Assembly: GCF_003286085.1 (NCBI RefSeq)
Contig: NW_020825706.1
Coordinates: 1-64,000 of the forward strand
Reading direction: 5' to 3'
DNA length: 64,000 bases
From: Drosophila persimilis
Lineage: Eukaryota > Arthropoda > Insecta > Diptera > Drosophilidae
Every line of letters begins with the position of its first letter. Position 1 is the first letter of the stretch. Below are positions 10,535-23,574 of this stretch, in pieces. A model generated the notes under the pieces. It saw only the letters and a list, made by a program, of their open reading frames with translations, searched no databases and had not been told where the DNA came from. Position numbers and translations under genes: made by a program.

Positions 10535-11435
10535 CTTAAACTTCAAGAAGAGAATTTCACTTTCGACATGTCAAATTCTGGACGTTTTCCTTGCCTCTCG
10601 TTTTATGAAATCATCAAATAATGACCCCGCCTCGACCCCCGAAGCCGCGTCAAAAGGCTTGGGCACCGGCCCCAACCTATGGCCTTTCTCTGGGGGGAGG
10701 AACCTAAACGCGGACTTGGATTTGGAGAAGCTAGAGGATTGTGGAGGCTTTGGGGAGGCCTGTCTGTCTGGTGCCTTGAGGTCTGGACTGTCAGTAAATC
10801 ATATGAAAAAAAGTGGGTCGGGTTCATTTGGGGTTATGTTTTGCCGCTTAATTTATGCGGTTTTTCCTCCGTTGTTTATATTTCCCGCCTTTTGTTTTTC
10901 TTTATGATTTTTTGTTGTTGCTGTTGTTGTTGTGATTTTCCAGCGGAAGTTTTTCTTTTGACTTAATTTAATTAATGAACTGATGATTGAGAGCCGGATT
11001 CAATGGTTTCAATGCACTTTTCAAAGGTTTTTTTTGATTGCAATTTATTATTAGAGGGGTCGGGTGGTCTTTTTTTTTGCCGATAAATCAATTGAAATTC
11101 CTTTATAATTTTAGTGTTTTGTCGTGCTTTTGTTTTCGTTTTCGTTTTCAATTTGCATATTTAATTTTTAAATGCAATCCAATTTAATTACATTTTTTTT
11201 TCGCATTGCTACCTTTTTTTGCCTTCTTTTCAGATTCAGATTTCCTCTTGAGCTTCGGGCAATTTCATGAATTAGCACAGATATTTCCACTGAAAAAAGC
11301 CCATTTTTAATGTTTATACCTATTTTAAGTAATTATAAATTATGTTATTTTTTTTATTATTTGTTCTTGAAACATATTGATACATATTTTTATGGAAAAA
11401 ATGGAGACAATAGCAATTTGTAAGAAGTCAATTGG
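10535..11435. other. unique sequence flanking the transposon
   Basis: No gene recognised. Contains GTTGTTGCTGTTGTTGTT at 10912-10931, TTTTCGTTTTCG repeats near 11130 and poly-T runs. The overlapping open frames at 10530-10966 lack any recognisable domain and overlap on both strands. Confidence 0.45.
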
Positions 11436-11439
11436 GGAA

Positions 11440-11830
11440 AAAAGGAAAATACTAAAAAACATACTGAAATAATACTACAAGCATACTGGAAATACTAAAA
11501 ATGTACTGAAATAATACCTACAAAATACTGGAAATACCAAAAATACTTATTTAAAATTCTATTAAAAATAGTACAAAGAAAAAAAATTCTAACACAACAG
11601 AAATAAAAATAAATATAAAAAAATATGTATGTATATAAAAAATTCAAATATAAATATACAAATATAAAAAATGTATAAAAAAATATAAAAAAAATATAAA
11701 AAAAAATATATAAAAAAATATAAAAAAAATATAAAAAAATATAAAAAATATATAAAAAATATATAAAAATATGATATAAAAAAATTAATGCAAATATAAT
11801 ATAAAGAAATAAATAAAAATATAATAAAAA
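11440..11830. repeat. AAAATACTA-type block followed by an AAATATAAAAA array
   Basis: At 11440-11560 the + strand shows AATACTAAAAA and AATACTGAAATAATACTAC, the inverted form of the TAGTATTTT family. From 11590 it turns into an A/T array with the core AAATATAAAAAA repeated every 11-15 bases. Coding potential here (L/Y/I/F only) is an artefact. Confidence 0.85.
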
Positions 11831-11834
11831 TCGC

Positions 11835-14800
11835 AAATACTCCCCAAAAATATTCGGATATTTTTTTGATATTATTTTTTGTTTGTTTATTAATAATTTA
11901 TTTTGAATGTGAGGAAAAATTTAGAAAATACTAACTTTTTTAAGGCAGAAACCTATAAAAATGTAGTTTATGGAGTTTTTCTTTTCTTTTATTATTATCC
12001 CAATTATTTTGTATATTCACAACAAATGGCCGATGATTTTCCAACCCCCAAAAGTCGCATCCAATTAAAAGAAACAAAAAAAACTAAACCGTTTCCATCA
12101 ACACGCGTTCCATTAGGGAGGGGACATAGGCCATAATCTATTTCCGAAGAAAATGCATTAAATTGATGTGGAAAATGCAATTAACTATCGATTTTTGATA
12201 AGAGTTTCGGATGGCCAGATCTTAGGGTCGAATCGAAGGGTCTGTCGTTGGAAATTAAGCAGTTTAATCATCAGACGAATACGAGTATATGGGATGTCAA
12301 TGGGGAGTATTTTATGAGTACATCAGGGACAACCACCCCCGAGGGTGAACCCCCCTGTCCCGAGGCCAAAGAAGGAGGATTGACCAGTGCGGCAGTGGAA
12401 AAGGTGACACAAAGAGTGGGCCAACCCCTGGGCCATGGCTCGCAAGATGAAAGCGCGGGGGAGTGCCGTACGACAATACGTGCGAAAAAAAGAAGAAAGA
12501 AAATCGAGGAAAAACTGTGGACAGCTGTGTGGAAAGCAATTGCTGGCTGCTGATGAAGAGGGTGCCACTTGCCACTCCCCTGTGCCCACTCCCCTGTGGA
12601 AGCACCAGCAAGGGACGGGACTCTCTCTCTCTCGACTGTTCTTGCAACGTGACTACCAGAAGTTCTGTCCTTTGTGCATTGTTCGGTTCACTTAGCCACG
12701 TGTTTTCCACTGTGGTTTTTCCAGAGCTAGACGAACCGCTGAACCCCCCCCCCCCCCCCGCCCCCGAATAGAGACCGGATACACGCGCCCAGACAGCAAA
12801 AACCGGATGTAATTAAGGATTTTGCGTGTGCCCATTGCAAAAAAAATTGTTGTGCCCCCCCAAGTGTCGAGTGTCGAGGAAAAACACTTGAAAATAAACG
12901 TTGCCAGTGTTTGATTAGTCCGCAAAAGTAGAAGGAAGCAGAACAGGCATCCATCAGACGACAGAGAGTCCCCGTCTTAATTGCTTTTGCTTGGGAGGGT
13001 CTTGGGGGCGGAATATTTGGGGTCTGGAATCTCTAGTAAATCATGAAAATTTGTAGCTAATTATGTGGACGTTTGAAAGGTTTAGACGATGGCGAAAAGG
13101 TGCCCCCGAAAAAGAACCCCAACACAGAAACCAAATTAAAATTCCTCAAAGGCTGGGGGCTCCTCATTTCCTATGCGATCCCCAGCCAACGGCAAAGCCA
13201 GGGAAATTAATTTCGCACATAAAAGACCTATATTTCTTTTTCGGACAAACACCACAAAGAATCACAAAATCAAGTCACAAAAAATAATGAGAAACAGGAA
13301 ATCCCAAACCCGAAAATCCCATAAAAATATGAGGATGAGGCGGAAGAAGGTTTGCTAAATCCTGAAAATCTGGCAAATCCTTTTAGGCAGGGTCTAAAAA
13401 AATGATAGCCTGAAGGGAATTTGAAAGGAGATGAAGTTTAGGGGAATATTTACTAAGAATAATTTCGAATTTAATGTCCTGATTGATTTACATAGAAATG
13501 ATCGAAATCCTTCCAGCAATCTTAATTGAAAATATCTAGATTGTTTTTTTTTTAAGAAAAAACATGGAAATTCTATTAAAAACTGAATTTTTCTTAAAGA
13601 AACATCGAAAAAAAAAAAAAAATCCATACAAATTTGTCTAATTTTCCTGAGGCTTTTTCTCATGTTTTTCCACCGAGTTTTTCTTAATTGAAGGCAAATA
13701 AAATGTGGAAAAATGGGAAGTTTTATTGACCACAGTTTTGTGGGCGACACTAACAAGCCGCCCAAAGGAGGGCCTCCAGCAACCCTTCATCCCCTTATTG
13801 CCCCCTGCCCCCTGCCCAAAAAAGGGGCACAGATGACAGAATATAAAAGTCCTAATAAAATAAAAATCAACAACATGCACACCATAAAATAAATAAAACT
13901 ATGGAGGGGGACAACATCGACGCGTCTGGAATTTGAGAGACTTTTCTTATGAGAGAAAACTTCCAACGAAAGAGGGAGAGAAAGAACTTTCTTCTTCAAA
14001 AAAAATTGGCATAATAAATTCGAGCCCAAAAAACTTAACCGAAACCCAAAGAAAAGTTTCAGCGATCTATCAGAAGTATATAGAATATTCATCTATAAAG
14101 TATGTACATATATACAAGTCTATATATCGTACATATGGTATTCCCCAAGTGGGGTACATCCTTGATGACGATGGGAACATTCAGCGAATATTAAACCAAT
14201 AAAAAGGCATAGATTTACTCTTCAGGGGCTCCGCTTTTGGGGCGCTGCTGCTCCCCTTTTGGGCTTCGTTTCTACTCTTTCTGGCTCCCATCTTTTTCCT
14301 CCCTTTTTGGGCTTTTGAAACTCCCTTCTAGCTCTCCCTCCCCCCCCACCTTTTTGTCTGTGGCTGTGGTGGTCCTCTGCTTTTTTTGGCCCAGGAAAAA
14401 AAACTCATTTATTTGGCCTCATGATAACAATGACGATGACAACAACAACAGCCACAGCCACATAAACAACAATAGAAGAAGCACCGAAGATGTCTGCTGT
14501 CAGCAGCAAGCCGCCCCCGAAGTCCATGACCAGAGTCAAAGCCATTCCCATAGCCGAGGGGCTTTTTTTTGGGGCCAATAAGCGATGCTCTGAGATGATA
14601 CCCTGGGGGGGGTTTTTTTTTTTAAGGATTTGCACTAGTCAAAGGAAATCAGAAGAGAGTTTCTTTATAGATACAATAGTTATGGGTTTACGATGGAATT
14701 TGTTACCTTACGAATTTTTTTAAATTATTATTTTTTTAATGATTTTTTGAATTGAAATTATACATTGATTCATCCCTGAATCATTGCCAATTCTTTATAG
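11835..14800. other. unique sequence with homopolymer runs
   Basis: About 3 kb without a recognisable gene. It includes a run of 16 C at 12744-12759 followed by G and five more C, a run of A at about 13607-13621, and a GACAACAACAACAGCCACAG tract near 14440. Open frames at 12248-12925 and 13394-14092 overlap antisense and show no domain. Confidence 0.5.
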
Positions 14801-14812
14801 ATTTTTCGGTGA

Positions 14813-14889
14813 TTCTTTAGGGATTCTTTAGGGATTCTTTAGTGACTCTTTAGTGACTCTTTAGGGACTCTTTAGTGACTCTTCAGTGG
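14813..14889. repeat. 11-bp tandem repeat, 7 copies (TTCTTTAGGGA type)
   Basis: Seven uninterrupted 11-bp units: TTCTTTAGGGA twice, then variants TTCTTTAGTGA, CTCTTTAGTGA, CTCTTTAGGGA, CTCTTTAGTGA and CTCTTCAGTGG. The period is exact over 77 bases. A degenerate ATTCATCACTGA-like continuation extends to about 15100. Confidence 0.95.
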
Positions 14890-15109
14890 CGCTTTACTGA
14901 CTTCTGTGATTCTTTCCTGGTTCCTCATTGAATGATTCACTGATGCATCAGACATTCATCAAGTATTCATCACTGACTACGAATAAATACTAAACGTATC
15001 AAAAGTTGAGCGCAAAATATCAATGATTCATTAACGATTTGTAAAAGGTTTATTCACCGATTTCCTAACAGATTACTTCACTGATTCATCATAGACTTAC
15101 CAAATATAT

Positions 15110-16700
15110 CAGGAGGGATTTAAGGCAAAATTTCAAGATAGATTTCATCCCAAATTAGCATTGACATCAAAAAGAGTTATATTTAAGAGATCTAACTATT
15201 TATTCTCTCAATTTTAGCAATAATTTTTTAAGCAGAGATATAAAGGATCTAAAACCGACTCAATCCCGATCTATAATTCTTCTGAAAAACGATATTTAGC
15301 TATAGAAGCTCTTTTCTCATCGAAACGAATACTTTTTTACATTTAAATCAAATTTACATCCAAAAAAGAAACCAATTAGTTATTTATCAATTAATAATCG
15401 ATTATTTATCACCCACAAAAGATTATTGATTATTTTTTCTACTTTTTACAATAAATTGTGGATTTTTTAAAGGAAGAAAGTAAAAAGAATAATAAATAAA
15501 ATAATAACCCCATCCCAATGGGTACAAACCTAGTCGATCCCTCAATTAAATAATACGTTGTACTTGCTCCGCGCATTCGCCTACTTAATTTTGTTGTGTG
15601 GCAAACATTTTGCACATCATTTGAAGGCTCACATATACGCCGCTGAGTCAACAGCAGCAGCACGTTTTATGTACCCAAAGATACATAAATATATACACAG
15701 ATACGCGTAGATATATGTACTGTGTGTATTCCTTTATTGGCAGACGATGTATGGTCATGTAATCATGATTTTAAGCAGCTTTAATATGATATTCCAGGCC
15801 ACTCGAAGGAGCCCGAAAGGAGCCCCGAAAGTTGGCAGTCGCGCCTCTCCTTCGGGCATGAAATTTGTATTATTATGTCGAAAGTTTGTTCGCTTTTTTC
15901 CCCTCTTTTTTGGGGGTAGAGCTCATGTTATTCGTAAAAGATGGACCGAACCGTTGGGTCCAGTCAGCAGAATACAAGGAAAATAAAGGATATACCAACC
16001 GAAAAATAAGCTTCTTCCCTCAAACTCCCTTTTTGGTGGGCGGGGCGGCGGCGGGGGAGTCCCATCGTAATGTCCAGCATTTAATCTTTCAGTATGGCGT
16101 CCCTTCGGATGGGCTTTGATTTTCTGGTCTCTGGGCTTTGGATTTCCTCTTGTTTTTATGCTCGTCAAAATGTGACAACAAATTGGCTTTTGACGTGCTT
16201 AATGAGCGGCATTTTCCCGGGCCAGGCCCCATCCTCCACTCCCCCCACTCCCCCCCTGCCTTTTGGCCCTTAGTTTTGCCCGCTTCCATGCCATTTGGCG
16301 CTCTCTCGCTGTTCGCTGAAAGTTTTTACGAGAACATTGCCATGTCCTTATCGCCGCATTAGCATGAGAGGCGCCTCGTGATGGTCCTTGCCCTGCGCCT
16401 CGTTCTGAAAGCTCGTCCCCCACGCAGTGGAGGGGGATATTGGAATTGCTATTGCCATATGAAGTGCCAACTCTTTGGGGATAAGCTTTTGATGCTGCAT
16501 TTTTTTGGGTTCATTTGGGAGGGAATTTGGGAGTTTGTAGGGGGGCAACCAGTGGATATTGGTTGAGTGGAATATTGAGATTGAGGGGTTTTTGGAAAGT
16601 GTATTTTTAGCCGAAAGTATTTCAATCCAGAATCAAAATTAGAGCTATGCCCGAAAATGTATCGAAATGCGATCGAATTATACGTTTAAAATTGGTTTTG
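15110..16700. other. unique sequence, no gene recognised
   Basis: Contains the hairpin at 15811-15857, otherwise AT-moderate sequence becoming GC-richer at 15.8-16.5 kb. Several antisense-overlapping frames of 60-85 codons occur, none with a recognisable family. Confidence 0.4.
15811..15857. other. imperfect hairpin
   Basis: GCCCGAAAGGAG (15811-15822) can pair with CTCCTTCGGGC (15847-15857), giving an 11-bp stem with one bulged base and a loop of about 24 bases. There is no T-run after it and no neighbouring gene, so its role is unknown. Confidence 0.35.
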
Positions 16701-16704
16701 AAAT

Positions 16705-16792
16705 GGGTATGAAACGGGTTTGAAACGGATATGAAACGGGTATGAAATGGGTATGAAACGGGTATGAAACGGGTATGCAACGGGTATGAAAG
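16705..16792. repeat. 11-bp tandem repeat, 8 copies (GGGTATGAAAC)
   Basis: Eight consecutive 11-bp units of GGGTATGAAAC with one to three changes each. The exact reverse complement, GTTTCATACCC, is the unit of the array at 30.75-31.18 kb, so both belong to one family in opposite orientations. Confidence 0.95.
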
Positions 16793-16994
16793 GGAAACAC
16801 GTCCGAATTTCGTTTAAATTTTGATTTGATTTTAATCGACATAAAAGTAAAAGTCTCAATCTCAAAATTGGTCAAAGTTCAGAGAAAAACTTTAAAATTT
16901 CAGAAAAAACTGTTGAATACTTTCTATTTTTATTTTTATTTTAAAATTTTTTTTTTTTAATTTTTAAAACGAAATATTCACATCTGAAACAAAG

Positions 16995-17030
16995 TATACC
17001 CTTGCAGTGAAATATAAGATTATTCCATAA
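16995..17030. repeat. short INE-1-like terminal motif
   Basis: TATACCCTTGCAG followed by an AT-rich tail resembles the first bases of the Drosophila INE-1/DINE-1 element. No further similarity is visible, so it would be a very short remnant or a coincidence. Confidence 0.25.
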
Positions 17031-17369
17031 AACACGTGATTTCAATATAAAATTTATTTTAATTAAAAAATATATATATTTTTAAATGCATAATTAAATC
17101 TTGTTTAAATTTAAAAAAAATGTAAAAAACACATTCCATGCTTTTTACAAATTCAAAACCAAAAAAATCCATTAAATTGTCATAAAATAGCCCCTCTAGA
17201 AATCTTCATTTTACCGCCCCCACAGTTTTGTATGTAATCCCCCCGTCTTCGCTACAAAATCCCTCTAAAATCGTGAGCTTTCTGTTACGTTTCCTAAGCT
17301 CCTGCCCTGGCTACGCCTCCCCAAAAATCTTAAGTCCCTAAAAAGTCATCTTATCATATGACAACAATC

Positions 17370-17393
17370 GGGGGTAGGGGCAGGGGGATTGGG
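17370..17393 (+). other. G-quadruplex-forming motif
   Basis: Four runs of G (5, 4, 5 and 3) separated by TA, CA and ATT on the + strand satisfy the usual G3+N1-7 rule. No gene is adjacent to assign a role. Confidence 0.6.
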
Positions 17394-17600
17394 AAAACAA
17401 CCTAATATTTAAAAAAAAAAAAAAAAATTATGGCGCCATAGCACCATAAAAACATCAACAACAACAATCGACAGAGAAAAAAAAGAGAAGAAGGAGGAAG
17501 TAAAAGGAATACGGAGGACAAGTGCAGGGCAAACAATGAAAAAAAAAAACAAAGAAAAAATATAATAAACCTCAATGAAATTTATTCAGTATTTATTTAG

Positions 17601-17635
17601 TTGTTTGTGTGCGTGTGTGTGTGTGTGTGTGTGTG
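17601..17635. repeat. (GT)n microsatellite
   Basis: TTGTTTGTGTGCG leads into about 11 uninterrupted GT dinucleotides. Ordinary simple repeat. Confidence 0.9.
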
Positions 17636-18329
17636 ACGAAAAGGGAATCAATTAATGATAAAATGTCAAGGTTTATGAGGCCTCCGTCAAGCGATCTTAT
17701 CTGCAACTCCGCTGCCCCCCATGACCCCCCCAGCCCCCTACGTTCTCTGCACCACTTCATGTTGTTTGTTTTGTTTGTGGCTTTGCTTTTGATAAGCGTA
17801 ACATTTAATTGAGTTTATTTTTTGGTTGTTGTGCCGCCCAATGCATATATAATTATTAATACTTGGAAACTATGGAGGGGGGGGGGCGTGGAAGGGGGGC
17901 ATGTTTCGTTTGGCATTTAACATGACATTCAAGGGGACCCTTTAGTGGACTGTGCCATAAATAATTGATGGAAACTAAATGGTGGACACACTCCCCAACC
18001 CCAACCCCCGCCCCCTGCCCCGCCTTAGGACTCTCTGAGGATCTTTCCTGCTCATTCGAGCGCATTCACATGGAATAAAGTACACAATTATTCTTTGGGA
18101 AAAAAGTCACCCCGCATAAAAGTCACTTTTTTCAAAAGGAAAGAAATTTCTTAGTGGTCGAAAAGTCATGGGGGGGAGCAGTGGGTGGCAGAGCTGCAGG
18201 TGGAATTATGTTTAATCTTTGGTTGTGACCACAAGGCGAAAGAAATTACTGAAATATGAGAAAATGGAATGGAAAATGGAACATGTAATGGAATGTGCGA
18301 GTAATCTTATTAATATATAAAATATATAA

Positions 18330-18970
18330 TTATACAATAATTTATTTCCTAGGAATTCAATTTATTTCCAAAGAATTATATTACGTTTCACCGCATTTTA
18401 TTTATTTTTAAAGATTTTCAATGAGTTTAATTTTATTTTCAATGAATAGGATTTTATTTTTGATGGAATTGAATTTTTTCTTTGCATTTATTTTATTTTT
18501 AAAGATTTAAATTTATTTTCATTGAATGTTATTTATTTTCAATGATTTTAATTTATTTTCAAATATTTTAGTTTTATTTTTTTAATGAATCTAATTTATT
18601 TTATATGAATTTAATTTACTTTCAATGAATTTGATTTATTTTAAATTATTTTCATTTCTTTTCAATGAGTTTAATTTATTTTCTACGAATTTAATTTATT
18701 TTCTCTGCATTTTATTTAGTCTCTCGGAATTTTATTTATTTTCAAAGATTTTTAATGAACCTAATTTTATTTTTTATGAATCTAATTTATTTTGTATAAT
18801 TTATTTAATCTACAATGAATGTGATTTTTAAAATGATTTTAACTTTATTTTCAATGAATTTAATTTATTTTTTGAATGATTTTAATTTGTTTATAAAGAT
18901 TTTAATTTATTTCCCATAATTTTCAATTAATTTTATTTATTTTTTCATTGAATTTAATTTAATGTTCAGT
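18330..18970. repeat. AT-rich minisatellite with about 20-bp period
   Basis: Units of the form AATTTATTTTCAATGAATTT recur about every 19-23 bases over roughly 640 bases with much divergence. GAAT and TTTATTTT are the most constant parts. The small frames across it read only F/L/N/Y/I. Confidence 0.85.
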
Positions 18971-18974
18971 GAAA

Positions 18975-20880
18975 TTTTGGAGAATATGCCTCTAAAAATG
19001 TTTACTTCTACAATTATTAATTATTTATATATCTAGGGGTATTTTTTAGGTGCATGTTCTACTTTTCTTTTCTGTTTCCATAGCAGAATCTTTTCCAATT
19101 ATTCCTTGAGCTAAACAAAGTTTAAACAAATTTCCACACCATGCCGCTCAAACCCTTGAGAGATTGATGTGAAATCCATACTGCAATCATCACGAGGGCG
19201 ATGTGGGCGTGGCGTTCATTAGGGCACTCCCCGAGTGAAGATTTGGCGCTCATTAAAAGTGAAACAAGATATATTATTCGCTAATGGAACTATCAATTAT
19301 CGCTAGAGAATTCCGTGAATATTCCATCAACACGAATCGAGTAATTAACCAGACAATTATACAGAAAATGTGTGTTAAATAATTAACGAAAAAAATGTTG
19401 CCCCATGTACCGGAATGTGTGGGCGTGGGTGTGTTTGTTTTCCTTATCGATAAACAGATAAGATATCGGAGTAAAAACAACAATCGATTGCAGCAGACAG
19501 CCAGCAGGGGAAAGGTGACTAATCGATGGAGAGGGAGAGGGAAAACATGGCATTGGCGTGACAGGAAACCACTCGAGACACGACCACAGCCCCCAACAAA
19601 TACATGGTATATCTAGGTATCCATCCAGGATTTAACTTGGGGTTAAACTTAATTAGAGGTAGGAAAAAAGTAGAGGGAAAAAGCGGGTAAAAAGTGGGAG
19701 AAAATTGGATGAAAAGTAGGAGCGGAGCGGAGCGGAAAGGTATGACAATGAATACAATTATTATGGCCACAAAGGGAGGAAAAGTGAGGGTAGGAAAAAC
19801 CACTTGACAGTGTCGGCAACGCAGGACACACGTAAGGATCATTAATCAAATGTCCAGACAAGTGTAAGGTATGAAAGGAGCCACCGGCGTCTGCACACAG
19901 GAGCCACAGGAGCCAACAGTCTGGAAAAGTCTTGAAAATAAAATGAAGTATGCTCCTTGAACAGTACCCCCCGCCCCCCGCCTCCCCTTCCCAAAAGAAG
20001 GAAGTCCTGCCGCCTGGAGGACACGTAGCAGCGTCGGATAGCAGCGTCTCGTGTATTTTGAAGAGCCATAGCCGTAGGCTCAAACAACACTGCAGTCGGT
20101 CTACTGGTGCCCGGCTCCACCTCCGGTGGCAAGTGCCACTTGAGGCACCTTTGCCTGTTGACAATAAACATTGCGATTTATCCCCCCCAAAGACCGCCCA
20201 AACGATGGTGGAAAATGTTAGACAACGAACGCACTTTGTCAGGCATGAGGCATGCCCCGGCAACAAGAGAGCGAGCGAGAAAATCTAATAAGCGGCTGTT
20301 GAAAACAATATTAAGCATCAGCTGGGGGGCAATAGGGGGCAACAGGGGGGTGGGAAGCAGGACTCCACCGCATTGTTGACACGGATGACATTTTAGTGTC
20401 CTCCTATCCGGTCCTGTCCCCAGGTGTGATTAATTCACGTATTGTTCGGTGCGTTGCCACCCAAAAAGGCGCCACACACCAAATGCTAGAGCCCCCGAGG
20501 GCCCAAAGGAGGTGGAGGAGGAGCAGCAGCAATTGGCAGAGGCGTTGGGCAGCAGAAAACATTCTGTGTAATGGAATTTTCATGGCGTTTCCATTGGGGC
20601 CTTCATGGGAATCATGACCGGAATGAACAATCGTTTGTGGTTGAGCGGAAAATTTGAGGCAAGCGTGAAAATTGGGGGCGACTGCAAGTGACAGCAAAAC
20701 ACTAATTATGGATTCGTAGATGAGTGATTTAAGAGTTTCTTTTGAGGGGGGAGCAGTGTAAGAGAATCTTTGAAAGATCATTAAAACCATTAGGGGTAAA
20801 ACTTGAGTGTTTTTCCACTTGTTGAAAGGAGAAGGGGGGGAGAATGAGCAGCCTGAGAAAATAGAACTGAAGTTTTGTAA
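18975..20880. other. mixed unique sequence, no gene recognised
   Basis: The longest open frame (20266-19649, - strand) overlaps several others and shows Cys/Ser/Leu-rich low-complexity content. A second - frame at 19842-20171 includes ...EPGTSRPTAV... and does not match a family I know. CAG/GGAGGA runs near 20510-20545 and a G-quadruplex motif at 20324-20354 are present. Confidence 0.35.
20324..20354 (+). other. G-quadruplex-forming motif
   Basis: Four G runs (6, 5, 6 and 3) separated by CAATA, CAACA and T. It is among the strongest motifs of its kind in the window. Confidence 0.65.
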
Positions 20881-20884
20881 CGAA

Positions 20885-21330
20885 ATATATTTCATATTCA
20901 ATACAAATATATTATATATTTAAATTGATTTTTTTTTACAATTTTATTTGTTAAATATTTTATGTACCATATTTTTTAATTTTTTTTGTATGGTTTTTTA
21001 TTTTTTTAAAGCTTTTAAATATATTAAATTTTTTTTATTATATTTATTTATTTTACAAATATATTTCATATTTCAATTAAACATTTTTACAATTGTGTTT
21101 AAATGTATTAAAATTTTTAATGATTTTTTTAAAATTTTTTTTTGATTATTTTCAAATTAGGTTGTTTATTTGTTATTTTTTCTTTATTTGATTTTTCTTT
21201 TTAATATTATTATATTATCTATTTTGATATTTTGGTTTATTTTTTTGGTTTAATTCATTTGTATTTGTATTTGTATCATTTTTTTATATCTTATTTATTA
21301 AGTTTTTTCTTCATAGTACTAATCCGAAAA
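20885..21330. repeat. AT-rich low-complexity desert
   Basis: About 450 bases of T/A sequence with TTTATTTTTTT and ATATATT runs and short TTTGTATTTGTATTTGTAT repeats near 21260. No gene. Confidence 0.8.
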
Positions 21331-21595
21331 TTTAATCTAAACATGAGTTAATTTCCTTTTTTTATGCCATTATTCTCTGAGTGAGAGAAAATAATTATTT
21401 TATACAATTAACTATAGTTTTACTTTGATCTATTGCTATATTTGGCGGCCATTGCCATTACCCTTGTTGCTCTCAATTGAAAACAATTTAAACATCGCTG
21501 TAAAAGCAATTTATTTCACTGGGAAAACATTGATTTTCCCTGCATTTGAAATGCGTGTCAAAATCATGCAGCCATTTGTTGTGCTTGCTTTTCAA

Positions 21596-21614
21596 CCCCC
21601 CCCCCCCCCCCCCC
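21596..21614. repeat. run of 19 C
   Basis: An uninterrupted C19 homopolymer, followed by AGGGCACACGAGAGAGAGAG. Such runs are prone to length error in assembly. Confidence 0.95.
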
Positions 21615-21888
21615 AGGGCACACGAGAGAGAGAGAGGGAGGGCCGGGTCGGGCCGGGCGGATCTGTCTCTCGTGTCCCCACAATTGCCGCACTGAAAATG
21701 CACTTGAAATGCAGCACACTGGCTGTTGCTGCTGTTGTGGCACTTGCGGCTGTATGTATGTAGTTCTGCTGCTGCCACGCGCGGTCTTTACTTTGTGGAA
21801 AAATTGAAAATAATTAAACTAGAAATTACTAGAGCGTAGCACTTCACTTGTACGAGTACTTGGGCCCCACCCTCTCCCCCCCACTCAC

Positions 21889-22280
21889 CTGTGCGCCCTC
21901 GCATTCACATTCGCATACTTGAAACACAAACTAAAACCTAAACTAAAGCATAACTTTCCAGCTTTTCCAACTGGCTTTTGTGTTGTGTCCCGTGTTTTTC
22001 CATTTATCTGCGGAGGGAGTCCGTGTGTGTGTGCGAGTGTGTGGGGCGAATGGGGGCAAGGTTGTTGCCAGGTGTTGACTAAATTAGATGCCATGCCCAT
22101 ATTTCCAGCGCTCTGTCTTCTGGTCCTTTTGGCACTACTAAAAACTATTCTAATTGGATAGTTATTACAACTATAATGCTCCTTAAATAAATAAATATTA
22201 TACCCACTGATTAGTAGATTGAATTCGAAGAAAATTGGATGAAAAAAGGTATTTGCTAGATTCGAAAATGCATTGAGCAA
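21889..22280 (-). other. open frame ending at a consensus splice donor
   Basis: A 131-codon frame on the - strand ends exactly at CAG (21891-21889), followed by GTGAGT (21888-21883), a full match to the donor consensus. The peptide (…MGMASNLVNTWQQPC…, later …KYANVNARAHR) has no domain I know, and the first 50 codons are AT-rich. It could be a first exon or 5' UTR exon of a - strand gene, or chance. I see no convincing acceptor or promoter upstream. Confidence 0.25.
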
Positions 22281-22329
22281 AATAATCAGCCCCTAAATAG
22301 TAGAAAAAGTAAGGTATCGTATACCTCCT

Positions 22330-22830
22330 TTTTTGAATGTAGTACATAATAATAAAAAAAATAATATTCTTTTTATTTATTTATTTTTATTTATTCATTT
22401 CGCATTTTTTTTGTATTACTTGTATTTTTTAATTATAAATTTTAATTATTATTTTATAATTTAATTATTCATTTTTGTATAGTGTATTTTTTATATATTT
22501 TATTTCTTTTTGTTTAGTATTTTTTCTATATATATTTTTTTTCTATATTTAAAAAAATTTATTTTCTATAATTTTGATTTATTTTCTATAGTTTGTAATA
22601 ATTTTTTTATTTATTTTTCTTTGTTTTTTATTTTTCTTTATTTATTTTTCTTTATTATTTTTATTTATTTATTTTTCTTTATTTATTTGTCTTTATTTAT
22701 TTTTCTATATTTGTTATTTATTTTTCTATGTTTTTTATTTCCTTTTTTTCATATTTTGTACTCTATTTTGTATTATTTATTTCTCTAATTATCGTACTTA
22801 TTTCTATATATATTTTTTTTTTTTTTTTTA
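22330..22830. repeat. T-rich (TTTATTTTTC)n tract
   Basis: About 500 bases of almost pure T/A/C on the + strand, with TTTATTTATTTTTC-type units at 22600-22720 and a run of about 17 T near 22815-22830. No gene. Confidence 0.85.
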
Positions 22831-23570
22831 CCAAAACGCCATCCTACACCAAAATTTCAGTTTCGGGCGAACCCCTAATAAACGCCATTTCATGCCCGGC
22901 CTTCACCCCCACAAAATCCATTTTAAATCTTCTTTTTTCGCGTTTGTTTTTACTCTATTAGCGCCCGCTTTTAATTATTGTTTTTGCAGCAGAACGCTCT
23001 CTTTTTCCCCTTCTATCGTTTCTCTATTTTTCTGTGCTTTCGATTCCCGATTCGATGCCTGAAAGTAATGCCTCCGCTAATCCCAAAAAACCAATTAACT
23101 GCTTCGACAATTGGCCAAATTTAATGGCATTTCGGCAATGAATGTTTTTCAGCGATAGTTTTCAGCGACTAATCAGCAGCAGCAGCAGCAGCTGCCGTGG
23201 CAGCAACAAAGGGGGGAGGAGGGGGCAAGCGTGGCAGCTATTGAATAGCATTTGGGGAGTAGCATTCGATTCGGTAGTGCATTTGAGGGACGGCTCTTGC
23301 CGTGCATTTGAGAGGTAAAATCAATTAAAATTACGTTGGGGAAAATCGAAAACAAAAATCTATCACGCGTTGAATGCGATTGCAGCTAGAAAATGTGGCA
23401 CAAACGCATGTTTTCTGTGAGTGTGTGTGTTTGTGTGTGGGAAACGCAGAAGCAGCCACAGAAATACGTGCCACACGACAAAAGCTACACTGAAATGAAT
23501 AGAAGAAAAGGCAGATCGAAAATGGGGATACTCTTTGAAGAAGTTATTGTTTCTAAAAAACAACCTGAAC
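22831..23570. other. unique sequence with a short CAG repeat
   Basis: No gene recognised. A run of six CAG/CAGC triplets lies at 23174-23192 and a GTGTGTGT run near 23418-23438. Confidence 0.45.
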
Positions 23571-23574
23571 TCTA

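Larger units (their letters stand above)
16793..18325. other. AT-rich to mixed unique sequence
   Basis: No gene. Holds the INE-1-like motif, the G-quadruplex motif and the GT repeat listed separately, an A-run at 17410-17428, and G- and C-rich stretches near 17876-17900 and 17996-18020. Confidence 0.5.

Noticed and set aside
19649..20266. 205-codon open frame on -
   Set aside because: Cys/Ser/Leu-rich chance frame overlapped by three others. No recognised family, and no ATG context or splice support.
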